A stretch of 64,000 bases of DNA from positions 31,500,037 to 31,564,036 of the forward strand of contig OU015525.1 of the NCBI GenBank assembly GCA_907165065.1, in the 5' to 3' direction. Positions 24,593-36,240 of this stretch are shown here, piece by piece. This stretch comes from Caprimulgus europaeus (lineage: Eukaryota; Chordata; Aves; Caprimulgiformes; Caprimulgidae). Positions within the stretch are counted from its first letter, which is position 1; each line of letters begins with the position of its first letter. The notes under the pieces were generated by a model. That model was not told the DNA's origin, made no database searches, and saw nothing but the letters and a program-made list of their open reading frames with translations. Position numbers and translations under genes: made by a program.

Positions 24593-27500
24593 TATTTTGC
24601 AATTCTGAAGTTGGAGTAGAGTCAAATTCTGAGCTCTTAATTTGGAAATCTGTGCATGCTTGTGGTCTGTGCTCAGGTCTGACTTGGTTTGGAGATTGGA
24701 TCCTAGTTTAAAAAATAGCTTTTGGAAGCTGAAAAAACCCTGGCAACACTACCTTTGCTATCTTTTAAAAAGAGACCTTAGAAGTGTAATTTAAGTGTTG
24801 TGCTGATAGGAGGTTAGGTTACATGTTGACTAAGGGAAAGAAATACAAGACAACTCACAGTCAGCCCCTCTCTGCCTAGCCAAGGACCAGGTTTTAGGAT
24901 TTAACACACCCTTTCATTTAGAGGCTTTCTCCTGTGTTTCCCATCTCCAGTGTGACTAGAATATAATAGTGAAGCTCTATGAGATGTTATCTTACTTCAG
25001 GCAACATGAAAAACTCTCCAATATCAACATCCTGGCTGTGATGTCTTACTGTCCTGTTGTGGACAAGCCCCACCCTGATGGCTTGCTGGCCCACTGGTCC
25101 GCAGCCATCCTTCCATAGCTCAGGATTGCGGCTTCAGTCACAAATCTATCTCAAGCCTTCTGCCTGCTGTTTCTACCTTCTGCCTCACTTTACCTTGGAC
25201 TGCTCTCTGGATCAACACTCAGATCTTCCTCACTGCAACCTCAGGTGCTAAACATGAGGACAGTGGGTCTATATCCTGATCACACTTGTGTTAGATACCA
25301 TGTCTGATGTGTATGACCTGTGGGTATGTGTTCATACAGGCAAGTAAGGAAGGAAAACATGGAAAAGACAGCTACTGTCAATAAATTTAATCCTTTTCCT
25401 TGTTTTTTATTTAGTACTTTCACACCACCTTTGTTTAGGTGAGAAGGCTGTGAAGAGGCATTTTGAACAGATAGAGTTACTGCAGCTTAGCAAGTCAGCT
25501 CTCTATTTATGTGCACCTATCAAGGCAAACGTGATGTTGGCTTAGAACTAATGAATTTTACTTAACAAGTACTGTTCTCAAGCCTTAACTACCAAGGTTT
25601 ATCCCATGAACTCAGACAGCAATTTAGTCCACTTTTCTCCTGAGTACTCAGTATCGTTATATTCTCTGCCTACTCATCTGTTGCTGATACATGACAGGTT
25701 AAGACAAGAAACTTCCCTACCTAGTGAGATGAGTTGCAAGAGCTTGTACTAACAAACAGAAAGCAGGAATTCAGGTGTTGTAATAACTCACATCCTCTGT
25801 GGATTAACGTGGCCAGGGGACGTTAACAGACATCCACTGGAGGGCTGTGTGCGCATTCAGGCATAGGTACAGTCTTTCCTATCTTCATCAGTTAATATGA
25901 ACTTGACAATATCGATCAAACTTATTAACTTTCTCACCTCTTTTATTATCTTATTTATGTGGGTTGTAAGTGCTTTGGCCCGTGTAAAGTCTCTTGTCTT
26001 CAATTAATGCTGTTTGCACTGGCCTCAGCTGCATCTTTAGATAATGTTGCCATGTGACATTATAAAGCGATGATTACCGGTGACTAATGGGATGATTTCT
26101 GTTCCATATAAGTAGCTACATAAAACTGTATGTGCTGCCAGACAGAAAATGGCTAAGGCCTGGTCACAGTCTGATAAAGAGTGCACCTGGACTTCAGGTG
26201 GGGCTTAGCATGGCCCTGCTGTAGGGATTTACAGGAATTTAATCAGAGCACAAGGAAGTTTTTCACAGAAACCCCAATTAATCCTTCTACTTGGAGCCCA
26301 TTGAGACCTCTCCTGTTATTCCAAGGGTGCATGGTAGGCTGTTGGTGACTACAGTGGAAGCTAGACACTGGTCTTCAGCTTCAAAGAAGTATCTGCAACA
26401 GCTGAAATGTGAGTGCCATGTAAAGACGTGCTTTGAGCTCTTCCTTAATTATCAAACAACTATCTTCACTACTGTGAGTGCTGTAATTCTTGTTCTTTTG
26501 ACAGTGTTGTCACTTCTGGTAAACATTTAAGTAGTGTTATTAGCTTTGTACATCATCCTTATATTCTCCATAGGAGACTGCTAGCCATGTGAAAGTGAAC
26601 TACTTCATCTTTAGTGATGGTGCACTGGTCTAATACCATTCTTGTATGTATTGAATGGTGAAATCAAAATAATCAAAATGGACATTATTAACATCTCCAA
26701 GACTTTTAACTATGTCCTTGTTAAAGTTGACAAACCTGGGCACGACATAATGCAACAAGCAGTCTGATCACATTTGGAGAACTGGTGCTTATGTTTCTCT
26801 TCTGACTCTCCCCTCATCCCGTAGGAGGTGAGCAGCTGATGTGGACACTTGGAGCCCTGGATCCAAATGTGTTTATTAATGAGAGGCCGTTCTTCTGGTT
26901 GCCTATGCTTTCCAAGATGGTGATTGTATCATTCACTTTGCATACTGAAACACAGTGGTCTTTTAAAAAGGTGCATATAATTTAAGTATTGAACCAAAGA
27001 GATGCTCTAGCTAGCATGTTATATGAGCTAGAATTGACATGGAGTTGATATATATGAAAATAATCTCTATAAACAGAAAAAAAAAAAAAGGACGGAAAAA
27101 GTTTTGTCTTAACTAGTAAATTGAACAGAGTGTGTTCTCTAGGGTATGATACCTGAGGGCAAGCACCATAGCAGAATTTATATCCACATGATTAGAATTT
27201 CGGGTAATTTTTAGAAAAATCTATCTTGGCGGTCTCACCTCTGTCTTAAATATGTTTCTTCCACTGATTAATAGATAATCTTTTGTCATTTGTGTCTCTG
27301 TTTCCTGTAAGCAACTGTAGTTAACTAAGTCCTTCTTTGAAGAGGAAGATGGATTTTCTACCTATTTTTCTTACATTAAGAACAGACAAAAAGCCCCTTT
27401 TCTAGCATCAAGGAACCTATGATTTCATGAATTGTAATAATGAAGTTTCTCTTATTTTTAAGTACACTTCTTCCTCCTGCTAATTTTTATACTATCAAAA

Positions 27501-28672
27501 GCAATGAAGAAAATAGTCCAGGAAAAAGATCAGTCCTGTCACTGTTACGTACTTATCAGTTCTTTGAAATTAAAAGTGTCCTTGTACTTGGCCCAGAGAA
27601 GGAGTATAATTTCATTCCAGTGTGGATTGATTATAGCATTTTTTCATAATTATTTTCCCTTGTAAATGACATTCCGTTTTATGGATGATGGTCAAGGATG
27701 TCCAAAAATGTTGAAGTTGTGTTTTAATGGATTAGTTAGTTTTCAACAAAGAAAAAAGTTTTGTGGGGAAGTTCTGAGTTTTCCCAAATAATTTTAGCAC
27801 ATATAATTGGAAAACAACAACAAAACCTATTAATATTTCCAGTACTAGAAGTGTCATTGTTCTTTCTCATAGTCAATTTTAAATTGTTTTTTTGACAGCC
27901 TGATTATCCTCCATAGTTTGGGTTCCCAAGTTGACTTCTCCCTTACAGCATTTCAGTGGTCATTTTTTTTTCTCAATAATATACTGCAAAATCTCAATAA
28001 GAGGATAAATAATTTTGCATTTGAGAGATGTTATTCAGTTGTGGAATCAATCTGAGAAAGAAAAGTGGGAAAATTTAGTTCCATAATTTTAATAGTCAAG
28101 AGATTCTGCAGCAACCTCTTTGCATGATCTTTTCTGTTTTCAGTGACAACTTTGTGTTTTGTTTAAAGAGAAAATGTTTTGGTTTTGATTTTTTTGCAAA
28201 GTTACTGAGTTCTCTGGATTGTGCATGGAAGAATATGTTCCATAGATCTGGCACGTAATTTCTACTTGGAGCGAATAGAAGAAAAAAAAAGAACTACAGT
28301 TTTATATCGTAATTGTCAGCAAGAAAAATACAAAACATAGTTCAAAGATGCCAATGGAAGAACAGGAAATCAAAGTATCAAGTTTGTTTTAATTTCTTTT
28401 TTCAGTCTAGCAAAACTGGGTGTGTCATATTTTGTACCTAAAACTGTCTTTCACCCTACCTATTACATGCACAAATATAGAAAAATATAAATAAATATAT
28501 ATCTATGTATGCAAACACATATATAGGTACACAATGGTTGTGTCTGAGTGTTCAACAGTTTAATATGAAAAAAATGCCTTCTGTGATAATGGAAGTGATT
28601 CATTTAAAGTTTAAGCTTAAAATCATTGATGACCCATTTTTCTGGTTCTTATATTTTATTATCCTCAAAGGT
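24593..28672. other. Noncoding, mostly unique
   Basis: No named repeat. Contains a C/T-rich patch at 25040-25250, a candidate conserved block at 25960-26250, an A13 run near 27079-27091 and otherwise AT-rich DNA. The frame at 26291-26530 ends in a hydrophobic stretch but has no other sign of being a gene. Confidence 0.5.
25960..26250. other. Candidate conserved noncoding block
   Basis: Repeat-free sequence with CAATTAATG (26001-26009), TTTAGATAATG near 26036 and GATGATTACCGGTGACTAAT near 26069. Lies 5' of an otherwise plain stretch. Texture-based only. Confidence 0.25.
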
Positions 28673-28674
28673 TC

Positions 28675-29889
28675 TGGGGGGAGAAAAACAAAGCACTGGT
28701 CAATAAGGCTAAAGCAACTGATGTCTTCTACCTGGACTTGTGCAAGGCGTTTGTCACTGTCCCACATGGCATCCTTATCTCTAAATTGGAGACACATGAG
28801 TCTGATGGATGGACCACTCAGTAGATAAGGAATTGGCTGGATGATTGCGGTCAAAGAGTTGTGGTCAATAGCTTGAAGTCTGAGTGGAGACCGGTGACTA
28901 GTGGAGTCCCTCAGTGGTCAGTACTGGGGCTGGTGCTCTTCAGCATCTTTGTCAGTGACATGGACAGTGGGATTAAGTGCACCCTCAGCAAGTTTGCTGA
29001 CGACACCAAGCTGAGTGGTGCGGTTGACACGCTGGAGGGAAGGGATGCCATCCAGAGGGACCTTGACAGGCTTGAGAGGTGGGCCTGTGCCAACCTCATG
29101 AAGTTCAACAAGGCCAAATGCAAGGTCCTGCATCTGGGTTGGGGCAATCCCAAACGTAAATACAGACTGGGCAATGAGTGGCTTGAGGCCAGCTCTGAAG
29201 AGAAGGACTTGGGAGTGCTGGTGGACGAGAAGCTCAACATGAGCCAGCAATGTGCGCTTGCAGCCCAGAAGGCCAACCGTATCCTGGGCTGCATCAAGAG
29301 AAGTGTGGTCAGTAGGCTGAGGGAGGTGATTCTCCCCCTCTGTACTCTGTTCTTGTAAGGCCCCACCTGGAGTACTGCATCCATTTCTGGCCCCCAACTC
29401 AAGAAAGACATGGACCAGTTAGAAGAAGTCGAGAGGAGGGCCATGAGGATGATCCAAGGGCTGGAGCACCTCTCCTGTGAGTACAGGCTGAGAGAGTTGG
29501 GGCTGTTCAGCCTGGAGAAGAGAAGACTTAGGGGAGATCTTCTAGTGGCCTTCCAATACCTGAAAGGGCCTTCAAGAAATCTGGGAAGGGATTTTTTTAT
29601 GAGGGCAGGTAGTGATAGAACAAGGGGTAATGGCTTTAAGCTCGAAGAGGGTAGGTTTAGATTAGATATTAGGCAGAAATTCTTCACTGTGAGGATGGTG
29701 AGACACTGGAACAGGTTGCTCAGAGAAGCTGTGGATGCCCCCTCCCTGGAAGTGTTCAAGGCCAGGTTGGATGAGGCTTTGAGCAACCTGGTCTAGTAGG
29801 GGGTGTCCCTGCTCATGGCAGGGGGGTTGGAACAAGATGATCTTTAAGATCCCCTCCAACCCAAACCATTCTATGATTCTAAGATTCTA
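28675..29889 (+). mobile_element. CR1 LINE, longest copy, inactive
   Basis: About 1.2 kb of the 3' part of CR1. In one frame it encodes part of the reverse-transcriptase palm: [16 protein letters not shown] near 28729-28776, GVPQWSVLG near 28903-28930 and the catalytic FADDTKL at 28993-29013. It continues through the thumb region to the C-terminal LFSLEKRRLRGDLL (near 29503) and ARLDEALSNLV (ends 29796). The 3' UTR then ends in CCATTCTATGATTCTAAGATTCTA. Damage: the first catalytic aspartate (KAFD in relatives) is Val; a TAG at 28822-28824 stands where relatives have Trp; GVPQG has become GVPQW; and there is a +2 change near 29345 (creating the stop at 29356) offset by a -2 change near 29390. 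The endonuclease and the N-terminal half of the RT are missing. It carries the GTAGGGGGTGTCCC 3' UTR variant. Confidence 0.96.
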
Positions 29890-32800
29890 AATTGCATACG
29901 TTCTAATTTTTGTCCAAAGCTGTGAAGAAAATGAAAGGGTTTTTTTTTGTGCGACTTAAAGAAAAACAATGAGGGAAGATATGTTTGAGAAACTTTGCTA
30001 AGTGGAAGACCGTGTTTGAAACTAAGTTAAAGACATTTTCAGTTAGTTCTAAGTGTAAGATATTTTAATAGCTATCATTGAGCTATTTCAACTTTTTCTT
30101 GCAAACTAAGTGCAGACGTAAATTCCTGACAAAAATAGAAAACTTGGGCTAAACTAAGAATGAAACTGTATAAAATACCTTAGTTCAGCAATTACCAAGA
30201 GGTTCACTCAAAGGCTGCCTGTTTGTTGGCTTGCAAATTTTTGCTTTGACTCAATCTGAGAATGAAATTTTTGTTTAATATTTCTTGCAATATTTTTTTA
30301 CCTGACTAATACAATCTCTAGGTCAACTGTGTTCCCACAGACAGAAGGAAGAGAGCTTTAAGATTTAAAAAATTGTGGTTCACAAAAAAGACCTCATCAA
30401 ATGCATCAATCATTCACAAATTCATTCTGAATTCAGAGACTAGTGTCCACATAAGAAAGAAGAAAAAAATCTTTTAAAATTTTAAAATGCCCTTTGTTTA
30501 GAAAATAGAGATTTTTTTTTAAAGGCTAAACAGATTTAAATGTAAGTGCAACGAAACTAATTTCTATTCCAGTAAAATATTTTGGTCTGCCCATCCTTAA
30601 ACTTAAAAAAAAATGTTCTCCAGTAAAGGGTAACTTTTCATCCCAGACTGTGTGTGAGACAAAACCAATTTTTTTCTACAGCCTTAAATATTAACTGTCA
30701 AGCTAAAATGATGCAAATGCAATTTAATAATATAGATTAATGTGTAGTTAAAATTAATATTTCTGATAATTTAAAAAATGTATTATTTAAAACATTCCAT
30801 TAGTGGAATAAAAATATAAATGGGTTATATTTACCAAAACATATTTGACAAGAAATATAAGTGAACTTTATTCTGAGAAGTAGAAGGATGTTTCTAACCT
30901 TTTCTAATCTTTGCATCTTATACTGCTTCTGCTCCTGGGCCCACTGGCGCGAAAGAGGACCCAGGCTGGAGAGTGGCTCTGTGCTCCGGGCGTAGCGCTC
31001 CTGCTGCGCCGCTCCTTCTGTGGAGTGCTGTGGCAGGGAAGCATGGCTTCTTTGCAGCTGCTCTGAGTTGGATTTCCTTCAGTTTTAATGGCTATCTGCT
31101 TTCTTTCTTGCTCCAAGAGGGATATCTCTGCAGGAGGGGCTATATTATCTTTGTGGAAAAGGTTATCTTTCTTTTATGAGAAGTCCTTTTTGATCTGTTC
31201 CCAGGCATGCAGCTAAGTGGACATTAAATCACGTTCTCTTCATGCAGCAAGTTCAGTTATTTGCAGGTACAAGGCCGTTTGTTTACAGTTTTCCCTCATA
31301 CCTGACCAGCCATGAATTTCTTTGACCTGGGAACTGAAAAGATTATTTCCAGTTACTTGAGTTAAAGACTTGCCACACCTGGTTATAGACTTATTAATGA
31401 TTTGTTATTTCTCAGTCATCTTTTTGGGACTATTGTTACTTTTTGATGTTTGCTTTAATCTTCCAGTATAAACAATCACACTGAAATCTCATAAACCAAA
31501 TCCCAGAACGGCTAGTGTGACATTTGTTCTTCTCAGATAAGGACAGCATGAATGCAGTTGGTTTTATTTACATTTGTATAATTTTAAACTTCTAAGAGAT
31601 AATTAAACTGCCATGTTTCATTTGTGTCAGTTAAAAACACAAAACATGGATATTTATCCAAAATTTTAAATACCTTATTATTCCTGCTTGTGGAGCATTG
31701 GGTTGTAGCTGTGTTTTGTGTTGCTTAATCAGCCTGGATTCAAAGACTGGAAAAATACCTTATTTTTAAGAATGGAAAAGGACTCCACCTCATTTTGGCT
31801 TTAGCACACTTCTCATTTTTACTCTGGGCTAGTTATCTCACAAAATGTGCACATAGTTCATGATATAGTTTAAAGAAAAATGTTTGAAATATTTCCCAGA
31901 GGTCAGATTTAGAACCCTAAAAAATCCAATCTTGGGTCCTGGAATAAAAACACAGATTGCCAAATTGCCCAATAAAATTGAATTTGGACCCTTAAATATC
32001 ATCCTTTCTTAATCCAAATGTCTGTCTTTCTTGTCAATATTGGATTTCCTTTTTTTTTTTTCTTTAGTGTCCTGATATTTTCTTTTCATTTTGCTGAGTT
32101 CTACTAGGATTTCTAAAATGTAAATCAAGGATTGATACTGGAAGTGGAGCCTTCTTGAAATATTTGTAGGAATTCAAATTTTGCTAGAGTGCAACCAGAA
32201 CTTTTATGGAAAGGGACTATCACTGGGCCAAAAGTGAAAATGCATGAACACAGGAGACATTAAACTCAACAGAAAAGTGAGGCAGACAATAAGAAGCAGG
32301 AAAACCCAAAAAAACCTTAAATGTACACCTGAAAATTGCAAAGGGGGTAGATTCTGTGCTGTGATAAATTTCAGCTATATCCACAGCTGTTTTAGCAGTG
32401 AAGGTGGAGGAGTGTTCACTCTGCCCTACATTTCCCAGCTCAGAACTTCTTAAACTATTTGGTTTTGTGCTAAAACTTTTTAATGCTTGATTAATACGAA
32501 ATTGGTTTATTCTTAACCGTGAGGTCTCACCAGGACACTGCTCTTTTAGAGCTATACATCAATAGTTATTACTTCTCTAAATGGGATGCATGTGTTTCTT
32601 CTCTCATGGTTTTGATGGGTCAGGGGCAAGCATGGGTGAAACTAGCTAAAAGAGGCATGAAATTCATAAGAAAGCAAAACTATGAGTTTGGAAAATAAAA
32701 CACTTTTTGTTTTAACAGATACTTGCCTGCTTTTAATATCTCAGTGAACTTGCACATGCAAATAATGATGAGGTTTTGCACATATGTATGCAATTAGTTA

Positions 32801-34370
32801 AAGATTTATTTGCTTATCCAGGAAAGTTTTCCTTCAGCTTGCAATGCTTCAGGGCAATGTGAGCTGAGTAGCTGCTGAGTGCTGGGGACTGTTTCCAGAA
32901 ATATGGTGTCCCAGAGGTTATCATACAACAGAGCAGATGATGTGAGCTTTCAGGAAGGTCTGTGATATAGTACACCTAAGGACATATCTAGAAGGCTAAA
33001 TCATCAGCTTTTCATTTCACAGAAAGCTGCTGAAAAGGAAGAATACCTTCTTTTTGCACCTGATGGGGAGACAGGCAGCCCTTCTGTTTTACCCAAGGCA
33101 AATGTATTAATCCCCGTTGAATGTAGGGCTCCGACAGCAGTGTAGCAACACTGCACTCCAAGAAGGAGCCTTGTTCACAGGAGGAAGAAGCCTTACACGG
33201 CTTTGAGCTGTTTGAAAACCAGATGCCTAGTCTAAGCAGGTACAAAAAGAAGCCAGGGTGAATCACTATCTGGAGACAGACACTTCTCCTCACTGACTAC
33301 AGGGACAGTCAAATTGACAGGCTAAGATGCAACGTCTTTCTAATGGCTAAAATTAAGGGAGGTGAATCCCAGACAAATGCTACTGTTTTTGTAGAAATGT
33401 ACAAGGATGTTGTTTTTTTTAAATGCAGCTGCACCAAGGCTTTTTTATTTGTTTCATTGCATTGGTTGTTGGTTGTTTTGGATGGTTTTTTTGGGTTGGT
33501 TTTTTTTTGGTGCCAAGAGCAGCTGAATGCAAGGAAATGGAAGGAAGTAATGTTCTGTAAAGAACCCAGTAGGAAATAATGCTGAGGAAACCTGTAATGT
33601 GTATTTGAATATTAATAAAAGATGCAGGAGAATGCTATTCACCAGACCTCTTGGCTTATTGCTGATGTTTGGTCATTGCTGAAGGCTAAGGAACAAAATC
33701 TGGGATTTCTTTTAAAACAGTTAATGTTCCAGGTTGTTAGCAAGAGGTGGAGAACAGAATGAAAGGAGCAAATTACAACGAACCATGCCTCAATATGCGG
33801 TTACAGAATATATTACAACAGGCCAATGATGATTTTATGTCCCATGCTGGGAATCAGGCATGCCAAGGGATGTGATGGATTAAGTCTCCAGCGATACATT
33901 GAGAAGGTCAATGTCTGGAGAATATGACACCATCTTTGTAATTCTGAGAGATGAAAAGGTGAGAGAACATGAAAGCAAATGCCTTTATGGGAAGAAAAAA
34001 CCCCTAACAATTAGGCAAAGTACTTGTATTTGTTAGTATAATTTATTTCCATTTATCTATACCTGATCTCTATGTTAATGGTGTAAGTAGTTCTTACTGT
34101 GTATAATATTGATTCTTTGATGAAATGCAGATATTAATGGAGTAATATGCCCCTTTATCTTGTGAATTCTTGGGAAATCATGGACATGAGTCACAATCTA
34201 AAATGAAGATGATGAATTTTTTTTTTTCCTATAATTATATTATGATTATTTTATTAATCTCTGACCTACTCAAATAGAAATTAAACATTTTAATTTTTTT
34301 AAGCATTTTTCAGTCATTTTTATCATACTTCTTATCCTGGTTACACTCTCCATCACACACGTGCCCCTGA
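29890..34370. other. Noncoding between CR1 copies
   Basis: AT-rich and mostly unique. A short GC-rich patch lies at 30930-31060 (TGGCGCGAAAGAGG, GGGCGTAGCGCTCC); the frames there lie on opposite strands and are unrecognised. A GT-only tract lies at 33461-33512. Nothing else supported. Confidence 0.5.
33461..33512. repeat. G/T-rich low-complexity tract
   Basis: ATTGGTTGTTGGTTGTTTTG followed by GATGGTTTTTTTGGGTTGG and T9. Resembles the tract at 21211-21269. Confidence 0.85.
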
Positions 34371-35023
34371 ATGTGTGCTTGCACAAGGCCAACAGTATCC
34401 TGCGCTGCATCACGAGAAGCCTGGCCACCAGGTCGAGGGAGGTGATTTTCCCCCTCTACTCCACTCTTGTAAGGCCCCACCTGGAGTACTGTGTCCAGTT
34501 CTGGAGCCCCCAACTCAAGAAAGACATGGATCTGTTAGAACAAGTCCAGAAGAGGGCCATGAGGATGATCCAAGAGCTGAAGCACCTCTCCTGTGAGGAC
34601 AGGCAGAGGTAGTTGGGGCTGTTCAGCCTAGAAAAAGAGAAGGCTCCAGGGAGATCTTATAGCTGCCTTCCAGCACCTGAAGGGGACCTATATGAAAGCT
34701 GGGAAGGGACTTTTTATAAGGGCAGTTAATGACAGAACAAGGGGAAATGGCTTTAAACTGGAAGAGGGTAGGTTTAGATTAGATATTAGGCAGAAATTCT
34801 TTACTGTGAGGGTGGTCAGACACTGGCACAGGTTTCCAGTGAAGTGGTTGAATGTCCACTTCAGAGTGGATGTCCCCTCCCTGGAAGTGTTCAAGGCCAG
34901 GTTGGATGAGGCTTTGAGCAACCTGGTCTAGTGGGGGGTGTCCCTGCTCATGGCAGGGGGGTTGGAACGAGATGATCTTTAAGGTCCCTTCCAACCCAAA
35001 CCATTCTATGATTCTGTGATTCT
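34371..35023 (+). mobile_element. CR1 LINE, 5'-truncated 3' end
   Basis: It begins at the region encoding [11 protein letters not shown] and [20 protein letters not shown] (34390-34530). It reads through [19 protein letters not shown] to a TAG at 34610-34612, where relatives have a coding codon, then through the EEGRFRLDIRQKFFTV region to LDEALSNLV (ends 34931). The 3' UTR ends CCATTCTATGATTCTGTGATTCT. Compared with the other copies here, about 20 extra bases lie after the HWxRxP region (34838-34876) and contain a perfect small hairpin, TCCACT-TCAG-AGTGGA at 34855-34870. It shares the GTGGGGGGTGTCCC variant with the copy at 28.7 kb, so the two probably belong to the same subfamily. Not autonomous. 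Confidence 0.95.
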
Positions 35024-35169
35024 TTGAATTTGAGAACAAATAAACTTTCCAGGTGGTAGTGGAAGTGCCTCCATGCATTGTAGTGGGGAAGATCAGCTGG
35101 GATACCATGGTCACTGGAGGGAGTGATCTGGGCAGGGATATTGCCTTTCCTTGCCCTTCATCATGCTGC

Positions 35170-35717
35170 TGCAAAATTAATTCCTCTGGGTTGTCACTTT
35201 AATGCCTCCCATCCCCTCATCATCCCACTGCTGGCTTTTCTTTTTATACCACATCAAATATGAAGCACTTGATTTCACCTTGAAGACCCTTCAAAGTCGC
35301 ACCTTCCCTACAGATCATCTATAATTCACAGAAAGTGTCATCTCTCAGCCCTGATAGGTCACTGATGCCAGCTCTGACGTTCACTTGTTAACGTTTCAGA
35401 CAAGCACTTTCATGTCTTCTCTCACGCTGCCTGCGAGGAGCTTGCTGCACACCTCCCTGAAGCTGCCTCATTACACTCCATCAGACACCACTGAAAGGTC
35501 TTCTTGGCCAGGGTGCCTGTGACAGTATCCAGACGAGGAGGCTGCTGCCAGGCTGAGCCTGCTGTTAGCTGGTTGTCTCTTCTCTCATGTTGGCAGGTTT
35601 TTGTCCTTTTCCCACCCCCGCCCCTGACCTTGTACAGAGCCAGACAAAATGCGGTCCTGGTCTATGACTCCTGAGCACCATGGTAGTAGTAGCTGGTAAG
35701 AATACAAATGTGACTAG
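35170..35717 (+). mobile_element. Old dispersed sauropsid repeat, class uncertain
   Basis: The order of landmarks matches an old interspersed repeat that I recall from turtles, crocodilians and birds. CTTGAAGACCCTTCAAAG is near 35278, AACGTTTCAGACAAGCACTT near 35390, CATGTCTTCTCTCACGCTGC near 35412 and GAGGAGCTTGCTGCACAC near 35435. The tail GTACAGAGCCAGACAAAATG...GGTCCTGGTCTATGACTCC...AATACAAATG lies near 35632-35710. The plus-strand frame around 35395-35480 resembles the far C-terminus of a LINE or other RT protein only weakly. It follows directly after a CR1 copy. Boundaries are uncertain by 50 bases or more. Confidence 0.42.
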
Positions 35718-35794
35718 TACTCATGAGCTTAGATATTTAAGATCTTCTGGTAGAAAGCCTTGATTTAGTACAGAACTTGTCAAATGCACACTTT

Positions 35795-35852
35795 CATAGA
35801 ATCAATCATAGAATAATAGATTGTTTGGGTTGGACAGGACCTTTAAAGGTCA
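35795..35852 (-). mobile_element. Very short CR1 3' tail
   Basis: Reverse complement of the CR1 end: TCATAGAATC, AATCATAGAATAATAGATTG, GTTTGGGTTGGACAGGACC, TTTAAAGGTC. Only about 58 bases were copied or retained. This is the only minus-strand copy here with the TTTGGGTTGG type of end. Confidence 0.85.
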
Positions 35853-35939
35853 GGAAGGGACTTTGTTCAGTAGGATGTATTTCTGTCCCATTTATTTCAA
35901 ATGGAGAGTGTGTGTATTTATTTTTAAGTGTGTGGTTAA

Positions 35940-36240
35940 GCACCTAGCCCAATCAGGCTGTTAAACAAGCTGTAATTTTGGTGTGATTAGCCACATTGTC
36001 TTTTCATTGGCACTTGCAGGTCCCTCATTGTCACCTTTGCTCTTTCAGCTGCATGCAGACGCATGGGGAATGCCATGGGCACAGCAGCAATTAACCATAC
36101 AAGCAGGAAAGGCTAAGAAGGCTCTGCTGGTTCTTTGCAAGAAGGCATTGTCTCCCATTTGAGGTTAATTACAAACAACCTCTGTTTTTGCACAGTTGCA
36201 TCCATGCACATGTGAATAGAATTAAAAGGAAGTGGAGAGT
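35940..36240. promoter_or_regulatory. Candidate conserved noncoding block
   Basis: Repeat-free block with GTGTGATTAGCC near 35981, CATTGTCACCTTTGC near 36026, GCAGCAATTAACC near 36083 and GAGGTTAATTACAAACAA near 36161 (TTAATTA at 36165-36171). Homeodomain-, SOX- and forkhead-like cores cluster here. No exon features. Texture-based. Confidence 0.28.

Noticed and set aside
26291..26530. 79-codon frame ending in a hydrophobic segment, like a tail anchor
   Set aside because: T-rich DNA readily encodes hydrophobic stretches; no start context, homology or neighbouring exon.
28918..29397. 159-codon minus-strand frame
   Set aside because: Another antisense shadow of the same CR1.
28911..29786. 291-codon minus-strand open frame, the longest in the window
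   Set aside because: It is the antisense of the CR1 coding region (28675-29889). The serine/leucine-rich translation has no domain and other CR1 copies show similar antisense frames.
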